From NCBI RefSeq assembly GCF_030812855.1, contig NZ_JAUSTK010000022.1, positions 23,291 through 87,290 of the forward strand: a stretch of DNA of 64,000 nucleotides, given 5' to 3'. How positions within the stretch are numbered: the stretch's first letter is position 1; the number at the start of each line of letters is the position of its first letter. The DNA is from Paenibacillus wynnii. Its GTDB lineage: Bacteria; Bacillota; Bacilli; Paenibacillales; Paenibacillaceae. The notes beneath the pieces were generated by a model. The model had not been told where the DNA came from. It searched no databases and saw only the letters and a program-made list of their open reading frames with translations. Shown in pieces: positions 35,019-44,316 of this stretch. A program made the translations under genes and the position numbers.

Positions 35019-35387
35019 ATGACTTCAACATCAAAAAGACTTCTGATTCATCTCGGAGTGTACACGGTACTCTTCTTTCTGATTCCATTTCTCCAAACCA
35101 ATACAGCGAATGCTACTATGAATGATCTAGGCGTATGGATACTCTTATTGCTTATGGTCAATCCGACAGCGATACTGATTATTACGGGCGAGGCAGGGTT
35201 GCGGGTAGGATTTAATATCATCATGTGTCTGCTCCCGGCAGTGTTGTTCACCTTGTCGGTGTATATTTTCTTTGAAGGCAACAGCAGTGCCTTTTCCTAC
35301 TCGATCATGTATGGCGTAATTGCATTGGCGAGCAATGGAGTTGGAGCTTATTTTAAAAACAAAAATAAAAATAAAAAGAAAAAGTAG
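35019..35387 (+). CDS. Small four-helix membrane protein with a Lys/Asn-rich tail
   Basis: 122 residues. Four hydrophobic segments (about 9-26, 38-58, 65-85 and 93-110) are followed by a cytoplasmic tail of alternating Lys and Asn (NKNKNKKKK) encoded by an A-rich stretch. AGGGGGAAG precedes the ATG, which supports a real gene. I do not recognise the family. It stands alone: a hairpin lies 90 bp upstream and a repeat-rich gap follows. Confidence 0.7.
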   Translation: MTSTSKRLLIHLGVYTVLFFLIPFLQTNTANATMNDLGVWILLLLMVNPTAILIITGEAGLRVGFNIIMCLLPAVLFTLSVYIFFEGNSSAFSYSIMYGVIALASNGVGAYFKNKNKNKKKK

Positions 35388-35926
35388 ATCACACTCAGAA
35401 ATAGTAGGTTTGTAGTTCTTGCGCTCTATGCGTCCGCTTCTAGAGGGAATGAGTGAAATGAGAGGTAAAAGTACAATTGAATTAGCTCCTAATGCTGAAA
35501 ATCGGAGGTAGTCAGTGAAATAGATGTATTTTATACACTTATTTCTAGCTTTTGGCGCTCGGATGTATGGATAGATGTACTTTGTGCAACTATAAACACG
35601 AATATGCCGGATAAACCCCGGAATACCAAAAAATAAGTGTATAAAGTGCAATTAAACACCCTAAAGTGTGCTATGGGAGAAATATAAGTGTACTTTTTGC
35701 AACTATATATTTTGAAACCCATGTAGTTAGACGATTCTCCGTATTTTTCGCGGATACCCGAGGAGATACTTCTACTCTCATACACAAACTTCTTGCGCTA
35801 CCGAAAATGGTGTAATGTGAGGTAAAAGTGCAATTGAATTAGCCCTTGAGATTATCTTTTTATAAAAGAGTGAAATCAAGCAAAAAGAAAAGCAAAAAGA
35901 AAAGCAAAAACAAAAGCAAAAACAAA
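35388..35926. repeat. Repeat-rich intergenic region with copies of the dispersed GTGTA/GTGCA family
   Basis: No gene in this gap. GAGGTAAAAGTACAATTGAATTAGC (from 35462) and GAGGTAAAAGTGCAATTGAATTAGC (from 35819) are near-identical and share GTAAAAGTACA-TTGAATT with the 51-bp arrays. Inverted or variant cores occur at 35525-35541, 35574-35595, 35631-35655 and 35682-35710 (for example AAGTGTATAAAGTGCAATTA). From 35877 an A-rich simple repeat of the form AAAAGCAAAAAG runs into the terminator of the next gene. Confidence 0.75.
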
Positions 35927-35961
35927 AGCTAAAGGAACAGGTCATCGACTGTCCTTTAGCT
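35927..35961 (-). terminator. Terminator of the TPR-like protein gene (minus strand)
   Basis: AGCTAAAGGAACAG pairs with CTGTCCTTTAGCT with one bulge. On the minus strand the stem is followed by a T-rich stretch (complement of the AAAAGC repeats). It lies 10 bases past the stop codon. Confidence 0.7.
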
Positions 35962-35970
35962 TTATTGTGT

Positions 35971-37743
35971 TTAAGGTTCCTGACGACTTAAACTCCCTAC
36001 CGAATCTACGATAAAAATAGGGACATTCTGCTCTCCTACATCAGTCATTACGGTTTCATAGCCATTTTGGAATTGCCCAGTAACCATAGTATTACCCGTG
36101 ACGTTAATATCCCCCAAAAGTGAAATATAGCGCCCGTCTGCATAAGTAAGAGTATTTCCATCGATATCTAGGTAAATCTCAACGCTCAGCGATACCTTCT
36201 CAAAGGGGTGAAGCTCCAAATCTACAGCCGAAATCAGGGGATATTCCTGAACGATTTCAGCAAATTGGTACACCCCGTCAACTATACGATACAGGGCTTT
36301 TTGGCCTTCAACCCCGTCACCTATATCCGCATTATTAAGGATAATCGAGCCGTCTGGCTGCAGTTCATAGCTATCTCCCCTAAGCGTGAACAAAACCGAT
36401 ACCCCATCCGGCTTCATCTCATAGGCATAGAAATCGCTACGCCCGCTGTCTCCGTTGGCCTCAGCCAGAACAACCGGAAGACCGGAGGAGGAACCGAGAG
36501 CTTCATTGAATGAGAGACTGCGCAGGCTCTCATATCCGGGAATAATATCTCCCGTTAGGCTAACCACGCTATTATCATTCTTCATTGCTGCGTAGTACAA
36601 TCGGCCGGTGCTGTCTGTACCGGCGACATATACCTGGGCGTCATAACGTTTCTTCCCGGAGATCACATGACTGTACCGTTCCGGTTCTTCACCTCCCGGC
36701 AACAATCGGACCGGCTCTGCGATATTCCATGACAGCAATGCAGCTGTAACCTCCGCTGATGTATCCTGAAGTGGATCTAGCTGTCCATATAACTGAATCG
36801 CTTCTGTAAACTGCCCTGCCCGAACCATGCGCCCGGCGCTTTTTAGAAGTTTAATCAGGTTGCTGTCCACGAAATGAATTACCTTAGATGAACTTAAGTC
36901 TGCAGCTTCTGCAAACTTCCTGTACAACAGAGCATGATCAACGAAAGCCGTGATGTTATTCCCCTCCACATCCTTGCTGAGGATCTGCTGTCCGCTTTTC
37001 TCAGTTTGTTCTAATATCCACGGAGCTTCATATTGATGTAACTTGTAGCTATTCATTTGAGTCCGGGCACTGTTCAGCAAGTTTTCAAGTTGTCCTGCTG
37101 CAGCCAGAGCAGCCAGCTTTCCCTTGTCATAGGCTTCGAATCGGGAGGATAACTGCTGTTGTTTGACCTTCGCCCCGCCGAAATACGGATCTGGAATAAG
37201 CAAGAGATTCCATTTGAAGCTATCATCCGTACTCTCTAATATGGCCTTACTTTGTGTCAATTCCTCATAGAATTGCTTCTTAAACTGCTGGAAATACGAT
37301 GCTATCCTATCTGAAATGCCTGAACTAGCTGATAACTGGCGATAATAGGTTTCATAGGGACTTCCAGGCTTCATGTAATCGGCTTTCAGACGAATAAGAG
37401 ATTCATAACTTTTCATCAATCCTGCAAAGTCCTTGGTCGCCGCCTGTGCTTGGGAGGATAGAGTTAACTCCTCCAGGCCGTTTCGTATCAGCGTAATCGG
37501 GTTGAGCTTCTTCAAGCGGGCCGAAATCTCTTCATCCCTATATTGAATGGAAGAGTTTGCAGCCGCTTCCTGGTACTGCTCTTCAGCGGCGATCAGATCC
37601 CCTGCAGCATACAAACGGTCTGCTTCCTGTACGGTATTCATCTTGTCCGAGATCAGTAAAGCCTTCTCTCCAAGAAGTACCAACACAAAAATACACAAAA
37701 TAATCATAAAATTCCGCGGGTTTATCAGTTGTTTGAACGTCAT
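35971..37743 (-). CDS. Signal-anchored protein with TPR-like helices and a C-terminal beta domain; part of the tubulin/GTPase cluster
   Basis: 590 residues. One N-terminal membrane helix (about 12-30) acts as a signal anchor, so the rest should be outside the membrane. Residues about 36-70 look like a TPR helix pair (ADRLYAAGDLIAAEEQYQEAA), a long helical region follows, and RAGQFTEAIQLYGQL around 310 is another TPR-like pair. The last ~230 residues are beta-rich with a propeller-like rhythm (RLYYAAMKNDNSVVSL, GSIILNNADIGDG). No known family recognised. AAGAGG precedes the ATG. It is the third gene of a minus-strand set divergent from the VWA-tubulin genes and starts 31 bp after the zinc-ribbon gene. 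I infer a membrane scaffold for the same machine. Confidence 0.75.
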   Translation of the reverse strand: MTFKQLINPRNFMIILCIFVLVLLGEKALLISDKMNTVQEADRLYAAGDLIAAEEQYQEAAANSSIQYRDEEISARLKKLNPITLIRNGLEELTLSSQAQAATKDFAGLMKSYESLIRLKADYMKPGSPYETYYRQLSASSGISDRIASYFQQFKKQFYEELTQSKAILESTDDSFKWNLLLIPDPYFGGAKVKQQQLSSRFEAYDKGKLAALAAAGQLENLLNSARTQMNSYKLHQYEAPWILEQTEKSGQQILSKDVEGNNITAFVDHALLYRKFAEAADLSSSKVIHFVDSNLIKLLKSAGRMVRAGQFTEAIQLYGQLDPLQDTSAEVTAALLSWNIAEPVRLLPGGEEPERYSHVISGKKRYDAQVYVAGTDSTGRLYYAAMKNDNSVVSLTGDIIPGYESLRSLSFNEALGSSSGLPVVLAEANGDSGRSDFYAYEMKPDGVSVLFTLRGDSYELQPDGSIILNNADIGDGVEGQKALYRIVDGVYQFAEIVQEYPLISAVDLELHPFEKVSLSVEIYLDIDGNTLTYADGRYISLLGDINVTGNTMVTGQFQNGYETVMTDVGEQNVPIFIVDSVGSLSRQEP

Positions 37744-37774
37744 ATGTAGTGACCTCTTTCGCGCTTACGGCTAA

Positions 37775-38701
37775 CTATTGAAATTCCGGGTCCCAACGGT
37801 AGTTGGATTCAACGATTTGGGCCACGGTTTCGTCAAGTCCGTTCCAGGGTTCATGGGGGTTAGCAGCTATCAGCTTGGATAACCGCAGGAATCGGTCTCG
37901 GGGCAGCTCATGTACATATCTGCCTATAAAAGCGGAGTACAATAGAGCATACCGTTTCATACGAACGGCTGCCCCGGCAACTCCGGTTAGAATAGCGTGA
38001 CCGTTCTCCATAAGAAGAATTTGCGACTCATAAGTTTGTGTATAACGAAAGGTACGGTCTTTAATGAGATCATGCCGGACCTTGGCAATTTCACCGATAT
38101 ATTCTGCTAGAAGCGGTTCGAAATCCTTCAGGAGCAGCTGTTCCATCTCCAGATCCATATCTTTGCGCAAGTGAAACCCGTGCAGTAGCGCTACCCGCTG
38201 CCTGGCAATACGATCACCGCGCAGAAGGATGGAGAGCTCGCGCAGCTTGTCGTAAGCCAGAACATCATTCTCACGAAGAACAGAGACGGCCTCTTGGCGG
38301 TTCAGCTCTAATCCTTCTTTGATGAAATCTATATTCTGAGCTAGGAGCTCGTTCAGACCTCGTAAATTCTCGGTACTACGCACCTTGCGCTGTGCGTAAT
38401 AGAGCAGGCCGATCAACAGCAATCCACCGGCACCGCAGAGTGCCATTTGGCGGAAGTCCCTGCCGAAGTAGATGGAGGTAAGTGTCAGCAGAAGAACCAA
38501 CCATAGGCGGGTACTCATTTTGCGCCCGGTAATTGAAGCTGCGCGATTCTCCACAGGTGTAAGGGAGGATTTATCGCATTTTGTACACCTCTGCTCGGAA
38601 AGAGCGGTATAACGTCCGCAATGACGGCAGATACGCAGCTGGTCATAGGCATAACGCGGAGCCTTGAACGGCCGGAACGTAACAGGCTTCTTCTTATTCA
38701 T
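37775..38701 (-). CDS. Zinc-ribbon membrane protein of the tubulin/GTPase cluster
   Basis: 308 residues. A four-cysteine zinc ribbon occupies residues 25-42 (CRHC ... CTKC). Two adjacent membrane helices follow (about 64-80 and 86-104), forming a hairpin with both ends in the cytoplasm. The C-terminal ~200 residues are a charged, mostly helical cytoplasmic domain (RGLNELLAQNIDFIKEGLELNRQEAVSVLREND). No family recognised. Its start overlaps the stop of the 48-residue gene (TGATG), so the two are translationally coupled. A second zinc-ribbon protein, the GTPase at 49011, belongs to the divergent set, which suggests a shared design. Confidence 0.78.
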   Translation of the reverse strand: MNKKKPVTFRPFKAPRYAYDQLRICRHCGRYTALSEQRCTKCDKSSLTPVENRAASITGRKMSTRLWLVLLLTLTSIYFGRDFRQMALCGAGGLLLIGLLYYAQRKVRSTENLRGLNELLAQNIDFIKEGLELNRQEAVSVLRENDVLAYDKLRELSILLRGDRIARQRVALLHGFHLRKDMDLEMEQLLLKDFEPLLAEYIGEIAKVRHDLIKDRTFRYTQTYESQILLMENGHAILTGVAGAAVRMKRYALLYSAFIGRYVHELPRDRFLRLSKLIAANPHEPWNGLDETVAQIVESNYRWDPEFQ

Positions 38702-38847
38702 CAGCGTTTCTCGCCTCCGTTAAGAGCAGCTAATAGTCTTTCATCAATGTCCTCGCGGCTATGCGGTTTGCGCCCTCGTGAGACATAAATGAAAATTTGA
38801 ATTACGACATAAAGGAACGTAATCCCTAGGATAACGTATGAAATCAT
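38701..38847 (-). CDS. 48-residue single-pass membrane protein
   Basis: The frame extends upstream to 38916, but AAAGGAC is correctly placed before ATG 38847 and the upstream part is not needed. The protein is a membrane helix (residues 4-22, YVILGITFLYVVIQIFIYV) with a basic and acidic cytoplasmic tail (SRGRKPHSREDIDERLLAALNGGEKR). Its stop overlaps the start of the zinc-ribbon gene, showing tight coupling. It is the first gene of the minus-strand set. Small single-pass proteins of this kind often stabilise or regulate a larger membrane complex; the role here is unknown. Confidence 0.75.
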   Translation of the reverse strand: MISYVILGITFLYVVIQIFIYVSRGRKPHSREDIDERLLAALNGGEKR

Positions 38848-38959
38848 GGAAATGTCCTTTCTATCAGTCGCGCCTGTCAGCCAGAGAGGTTCCAAAATGA
38901 TTCTAAAAAGTACCATCCTACTGGGCCGGCGGTCCTAAAGTTGAAGTTTGCAAGCTTTA

Positions 38960-38988
38960 ATTATATCATTATGGCATACAATTGACAG
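38960..38988 (-). promoter_or_regulatory. Predicted sigma-A promoter of the minus-strand gene set
   Basis: On the minus strand CTGTCA (-35) and a perfect TATAAT (-10) are separated by exactly 17 bp, about 110 bases before the 48-residue gene. A TTGACA on the plus strand overlaps the -35 site, but I see no matching -10 for it. Confidence 0.5.
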
Positions 38989-39050
38989 AATTTTGAACCC
39001 TTATCCAGCTTGCCATATTTGCCAACTATAACACAAGAGGAGCCCTATTT

Positions 39051-40889
39051 ATGCTTCATAAACATCTTAGCAAACGTACAATCAAGTCTCAAATATTCAG
39101 TATTGTTCCTGCTCTATTACTAGTACTTAGTTTGGCAATGAGCCCATATGCGTCTTCAACTGCACATGCGGCAGCACCGGCACCTTCACACATTGATGCT
39201 GTTCTACTCCTTGATGTGAGTAACTCGATGAACAAAAGCGACAAGAACAAAATTGCTAGTGAAGCCATGAAAATGTTCATCGATATGCTATCAACGCAGG
39301 GGGATAAGGTTGGGATTGTAGCTTATACCGATAAGGTGCAGCGGGAAAAGGCACTTCTGCAGATTAGCTCCGCCAGTGATAAGCAGGATCTTAAGGATTT
39401 TATCGAAGGTCTGGACCGCGGCGCCTATACCGATATTGCTGTAGGGGTGGAGGAAGCGGTTAAGGTTTTACAGAATGGAAGCGACCCAACGCATGAGCCG
39501 ATGATCGTTATGCTTGCAGATGGGAATAACGACCTGAATGAAGCAACCGGAAGAACACAAAGCCAGTCGGATCAAGAGTTGAATGAAGCAGTGGAAGTCG
39601 CAAAAAAGAACGGATATCCCATCTATACCATCGGTTTGAATGCAAACGGCAAGCTCAATAAGCAAATTTTAGCGGACCTTTCAGACAAGACCGGAGGGAA
39701 AGCCTTTTCGACGGATTCAGCGGATGATCTACCCCAAATCCTGAGTGAAATTTTTGCCAGCCATCTGAAACTGAAGATTGTACCCGTTCAGTCGATAACT
39801 GCGAATGGCAGTTATCAGGATGTGACCGTGAATGTGCCGAATGCCAGTGTTTTGGAAGCAAATATTTCCATCATGTCATCACAGCCTGTTACCGCGAAGT
39901 TAACGGATCCATCAGGGAAAAGCGTAGCGATTCCGTCAGGAGATGTCCTGTTATCGAAGTCCAAAACATACAGCCTAATCAAGCTATTGACGCCGCAGCA
40001 AGGCGATTGGAAGCTTCAAGTGAAGGGGGTCGCCAAGGACAAGATCGATATTAATCTCGTATTCAACTATGATTTGGAGCTGAAAATCGATCCGCTGTCT
40101 GCGAATTCCTATAAAAAAGGAGACAAAATCGATATAACCTCCCATCTGTTCAGCAACGGGACTCAGGTAACACTCAGCAACTTGTATCAAAATATGAATG
40201 CGGTATTGCTGGCTACCGATACAGACACCGGGACGGTAGAGGAGATTCCGCTGGACAACTCGGGCGATGTTTTTAAAGGAACATTCGAGGTGAAGGACAA
40301 TCATAATTATGAATTGAAAGTTCGGGCGGAGGAGAGCAGCTTTTACCGCGAGAGTGATACGATCAAGATTAACGCCAAGAGCGGGTCAGCGGGAACGGGC
40401 AGCGCCGGAGCTGGAACCGGAACCGGAACAGCGGGAGCTAATGAAGAGCCTACTGAACCTTCAAACTCATCCAAAGTCATTTATTTTATCATCGCTGGAG
40501 TTCTTTTGTTACTGGCTGCAGGGGTAGCCTTATGGATGCTGTGGAAGAAGTCTACACGGGGTTTTGTAGGTCAGATGGTATTGGAAGTGCGTGACGGAAA
40601 TACGGGTGAAAAAACCTATCCTCAATATAAAAAACTAAACGGATTCAGAGGGAAATTCACCCTTCATCAATTGCTGCAGCTGGCGCCGGAGCTCAAAGAA
40701 AGCGAAAAGCTGATCTTCACACCCGGCAAGAATGACAGGCTGCTGGTTCGCGGCGGGGATGGGCTGACAGTGGAGAGATCAGGACGTAATACAGATGCCT
40801 CCCGGGGTATGGAACTGAAGAGCGGTGACCGGATTTCGGTGCTGCTGCCAAGCGTGGACAAGACGATTATGATCGAATATTTAGTATAG
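39051..40889 (+). CDS. Extracytoplasmic VWA-domain protein with C-terminal membrane helix
   Basis: 612 residues. A signal peptide (about 1-40, ending TAHAAAPA) leads into a von Willebrand A domain with the MIDAS motif in LLLDVSNSMNKSD (about residue 52 onward) and later MIVMLADGNND. A beta-rich region of about 200 residues follows, then a Gly/Thr/Ala-rich linker. One membrane helix (about 475-498) precedes a ~110-residue cytoplasmic beta-type domain (GFVGQMVLEVRDGNTGEKTYPQYKKLNGF). The VWA part is therefore outside and the tail inside. GAGGAG precedes the ATG. First gene of the rightward set; the tubulin-like gene follows after 33 bp. A metal-dependent adhesion or assembly role outside the membrane is likely. 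Confidence 0.87.
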   Translation: MLHKHLSKRTIKSQIFSIVPALLLVLSLAMSPYASSTAHAAAPAPSHIDAVLLLDVSNSMNKSDKNKIASEAMKMFIDMLSTQGDKVGIVAYTDKVQREKALLQISSASDKQDLKDFIEGLDRGAYTDIAVGVEEAVKVLQNGSDPTHEPMIVMLADGNNDLNEATGRTQSQSDQELNEAVEVAKKNGYPIYTIGLNANGKLNKQILADLSDKTGGKAFSTDSADDLPQILSEIFASHLKLKIVPVQSITANGSYQDVTVNVPNASVLEANISIMSSQPVTAKLTDPSGKSVAIPSGDVLLSKSKTYSLIKLLTPQQGDWKLQVKGVAKDKIDINLVFNYDLELKIDPLSANSYKKGDKIDITSHLFSNGTQVTLSNLYQNMNAVLLATDTDTGTVEEIPLDNSGDVFKGTFEVKDNHNYELKVRAEESSFYRESDTIKINAKSGSAGTGSAGAGTGTGTAGANEEPTEPSNSSKVIYFIIAGVLLLLAAGVALWMLWKKSTRGFVGQMVLEVRDGNTGEKTYPQYKKLNGFRGKFTLHQLLQLAPELKESEKLIFTPGKNDRLLVRGGDGLTVERSGRNTDASRGMELKSGDRISVLLPSVDKTIMIEYLV

Positions 40890-40922
40890 TACTGATTCGC
40901 AGAACTTATAGGGGGAAAGCAT

Positions 40923-43900
40923 ATGAAACCGGTAGTGAGAGAGCATATTCAGCAGTTGGACGTATCCCTTGGCGGGGGTATTGTGAGTGACAAAATCAGA
41001 GTGGATACCATTGACAATCCAATGCTGATCATAGGACTTGGCGGTACGGGTATCGACGCGCTGCTGCGTTTGAAATATCAGATTAACCGCCGCTTTAAGC
41101 TGCCTGAGGATCCGTTGTCCAAGAAGAAACGGGATAAGCCCGATAATGTGGAGTTTTTAGCTTTTGAGACCAATGAACAGGATCGCGGCAAAAAATACAA
41201 AGGCATTGGCCTCGACCCGCAGAATGAGTTTGTGCTGCTGGCGAATGCCGAAATCGGTGGACTGCTGCAAAACCGCAGCATTCTCGAGCCTTATATTACG
41301 GAATGGCTGTCACCTGAGATGAGTATTACTGACGGTATGAACGGAGCAGCGGGTGTAAGACAAGCCGGCAGACTGCTGCTGTTCACGAAGATCAATCAAG
41401 TGGTTGCCGCTATTGATAAGAAGATCAAGACACTCTCTGTCGGTACGAATAAGAAGCTGATGGTATTCCTGCTGACAGGACTTTCGGGGGGGACAGGCAG
41501 CGGTGCTTTTCTGGATATTGCCTATATCGTACGGGGAATTATTGAACGCGACTTCGGGTCCGCAGGTATTGACCGCGTCAACACCTTAGGGTATCTGTTC
41601 ACACCGGACGTGAATTTAGCGAATAAAAGTCTTAGTGAGCATACCCGTGAATATATTCGCAAGAATGGTTATGCGGCGCTTAAAGAGCTGGATTACTGGA
41701 TGAATGTGGATAGCCGCGGGGAGAGATTCCGCCAGCAGTACGGTAATATTTTGACGGTAAATTCACCGCTTCCTCCGTTCAATCTATGTCATCTGATCTC
41801 TGCAACCAACACCGAAGGCAAACTTCTGGAGAATGCCTATGATTACTGCATGAATGTAACGGCAGAGAATATCACGAACTTTATGGCCAGCGAGGAAAAG
41901 CAGTCGGGTGAAGAGTTCGCCATCCATGACTATATCAGCAACATCCGGACGAATATCGCCCAGATGAACAAAACCTATCCGGCTAACTATGAATACAACA
42001 TCATCGGAGCTTCTTCCGCTGTGCTGCCTATTGAGGAAATGACAACTTATCTGGCGTTTCGGTTATTCGAGAAAATGGAGAATATGTTCCATCAGGCACC
42101 GGGTCAAGAGGATGTAGAGAAGTTTGCCCGCAAGCTGGGGATTGACCTCGACAGTATGATCAAGACCTTTGAATCACGGGTGCCGGAGCCGCTGCCGGGT
42201 TATCAGAACAGTGAACGTCTCAGCCATGCCAATGTGATCAAGAATCAGGTAGTCAGCATGGATACAGAGCTGGAACAGAACTTTCTGGCCCGTGCGCGTG
42301 AAGAATACATCAAATCCAAAAAGCAGCTTCCCGGCGAAATCGTAGGACGCTTCGGAGAAGAACTGGAACGGATCTTCCTGCATCCGGAGCAGGGTCCCTT
42401 TTACGTATCGCGCTTACTGTATACCGAGAAAGGCTTCTGCATTCTGAAGCTGATTCTTTCGTACATTGAGGCCTTACGTGAAAGCCTGCTTCGTCTGCCG
42501 CGTGATATTGAAACGGCGCGTGACAGCGCAGATGACAAGCTGGGCGATGCCCGCAGTGCTTTTGTATCGAAGGAAAAGAAGAAGAACGCCTATATCGAAG
42601 CCAAGATCAATGAATATTGGCTGCATGCAGATGTAGAACGCACGGAGCGCATGATTGAATTTTATGAGGACTTATATGAGCTTCTTAACGAAGAAAACAA
42701 CCGGATTTACGGTGTGTTTACAGAAATCTTGAGTGCGCTTAGCTCGATCTTTGCCAAAAATGGTGAGATTCTGATCAATGGCGAAGAGCAGGCTGACCAC
42801 AAAGGAAATAAGACGTACTACTGGAACATTGTTAATGTGCCGGATATTTCAGCAACGATCTCGAAGATCATGGATCAGAAAGACGGCGATGATCTGATTC
42901 GTGACTTTACCCGTGAAATGCTGAACCATTCCGGCCGTTGGGTGAAGGAGCAGGAGATTGATATTGTCCGCTCCATTTCAGAGTTCCTAAGTGATAAATT
43001 CGGGGATCTGATCACCCGCTCAATGGAAGATTTCCTGGTTATGAAATATGGCAACGAGGAGCCGTTGGACAAATTCGTGGAACGTATTGTCGCAGGTAAG
43101 CTGGATGAAGAAGCCGTACCTACCTTCCACCTTAGCAACAGCTCCGGCAGCCTGCATTTCCCGTCATGGGGTTTTGTATCCGTACCGGTTAAAGCGCCGG
43201 GAATCCTGAAGGGTATCCGCAACTACCAGAATAATGCGCTTGGCAAATCGCAGTTCACGATCAAGGAAAGTCAGGTTAAGAACCGTATTTTCTGGCTGAA
43301 TACGCGTAATGGTGTACCGCTGTTTGTGTATACTCCGCTTCGGGTGTTTGAGGAAAATTATGAACGGACCATTCTGGATAAGGAAGGAATTGGCCGACAT
43401 CTGGTACAGACGGATAAGAACAACTGGACGTATCTGCCTTCTCCTATCCCTGAGAAATCATGGGGAGATACTTATGTCAACAACCGTGTCCGTGATTATA
43501 ACGCTAGAGTAAGGGCGGATTTCGCGCAGGCACTGGAGCTGGGTATCATCAAGGAAAAAGGGGTAGATGAGAATACAAGCAGCCGGTATTCGGTTATTTT
43601 CACCAAGCCTTTTGATCTTGAGTCGTTCCTTCGCGGCTATAATCTTCAACTGCAATCGGGACGGCCGAACATGGGCGAAGTGAAAAAGGCAGCAGATGAT
43701 CTGAACAACCTGCGCGACAAGGGGTTGGAGCGTGAAGGCATTAAGGATATCTTCGGGAGCATTAATAAAGAGCTGGCTCAGGAGAATCTGATTCGATCGC
43801 CGCAGCTCATTTCCCGTGTGCGGGAGGAGCTGGCGAAGTATGCGGCACTAGCAACTCAAGCGGCAGAGCTGGAAGCCCTGCTTCATCAATTTTTGGATGA

Positions 43901-44312
43901 AGAGAAATGGATGGATCAATTCATTGAGGCACTGTATACGGACAGCATCATCAAGAAAGGTGCATTGTACGTGTATGACCGGGATGAGGAAGAGGATGCT
44001 TGGGAGCCGTTCGCCAATCTAATGAAAGAACGCAGCTATGTAGAGTTTGCGGTTTACCGCCATTTCCGTGAGCTGGATGAGAAAAGCCGCAGTGTGCTGC
44101 TGCGCAAGGCGGCACGCCGTGCCGGTGAAATGACCGCAGCGGAAGACGTATCACCGCTCCTGTATAAGCTGGAAGGCCTGTATGTCACTTTCCTTGAAGC
44201 ACGAGACAGTCTTGAATATGAACGGGTGGAGCATGCCAACGGAGACGAGATGTATGGATTCTATAAGAGCATGACCGGCAAGCTAAGCAGCATCCGTAGA
44301 AAGCTGAAATAA
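40923..44312 (+). CDS. Giant tubulin/FtsZ-superfamily-like protein
   Basis: 1129 residues with no signal peptide. A Rossmann-type nucleotide-binding start (IIGLGGTGIDALLRL, Gly38-Gly43) is followed at residues 189-194 by GGTGSG in LTGLSGGTGSGAFLDIAY, the tubulin/FtsZ T4 phosphate-binding signature. The first ~500 residues resemble the family that Pfam calls 'Tubulin like'. The remaining ~600 are charged and mostly helical, with coiled-coil potential (KKKNAYIEAKINEYWLHADVERTERMIEFYEDLYELLNEE). It is far longer than FtsZ (~380) or TubZ (~480) and has no partition-type neighbours. AGGGGGAAAG precedes the ATG. It lies between a VWA protein and a 795-residue partner gene that starts 4 bases after its stop. 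I infer a GTP-binding, possibly polymerising, cytoplasmic core of the cluster. Confidence 0.85.
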   Translation: MKPVVREHIQQLDVSLGGGIVSDKIRVDTIDNPMLIIGLGGTGIDALLRLKYQINRRFKLPEDPLSKKKRDKPDNVEFLAFETNEQDRGKKYKGIGLDPQNEFVLLANAEIGGLLQNRSILEPYITEWLSPEMSITDGMNGAAGVRQAGRLLLFTKINQVVAAIDKKIKTLSVGTNKKLMVFLLTGLSGGTGSGAFLDIAYIVRGIIERDFGSAGIDRVNTLGYLFTPDVNLANKSLSEHTREYIRKNGYAALKELDYWMNVDSRGERFRQQYGNILTVNSPLPPFNLCHLISATNTEGKLLENAYDYCMNVTAENITNFMASEEKQSGEEFAIHDYISNIRTNIAQMNKTYPANYEYNIIGASSAVLPIEEMTTYLAFRLFEKMENMFHQAPGQEDVEKFARKLGIDLDSMIKTFESRVPEPLPGYQNSERLSHANVIKNQVVSMDTELEQNFLARAREEYIKSKKQLPGEIVGRFGEELERIFLHPEQGPFYVSRLLYTEKGFCILKLILSYIEALRESLLRLPRDIETARDSADDKLGDARSAFVSKEKKKNAYIEAKINEYWLHADVERTERMIEFYEDLYELLNEENNRIYGVFTEILSALSSIFAKNGEILINGEEQADHKGNKTYYWNIVNVPDISATISKIMDQKDGDDLIRDFTREMLNHSGRWVKEQEIDIVRSISEFLSDKFGDLITRSMEDFLVMKYGNEEPLDKFVERIVAGKLDEEAVPTFHLSNSSGSLHFPSWGFVSVPVKAPGILKGIRNYQNNALGKSQFTIKESQVKNRIFWLNTRNGVPLFVYTPLRVFEENYERTILDKEGIGRHLVQTDKNNWTYLPSPIPEKSWGDTYVNNRVRDYNARVRADFAQALELGIIKEKGVDENTSSRYSVIFTKPFDLESFLRGYNLQLQSGRPNMGEVKKAADDLNNLRDKGLEREGIKDIFGSINKELAQENLIRSPQLISRVREELAKYAALATQAAELEALLHQFLDEEKWMDQFIEALYTDSIIKKGALYVYDRDEEEDAWEPFANLMKERSYVEFAVYRHFRELDEKSRSVLLRKAARRAGEMTAAEDVSPLLYKLEGLYVTFLEARDSLEYERVEHANGDEMYGFYKSMTGKLSSIRRKLK

Positions 44313-44316
44313 TCCT

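Noticed and set aside
36208..36513. A plus-strand frame opposite the TPR-like gene
   Set aside because: Shadow of the 590-residue minus-strand gene, without start signals.
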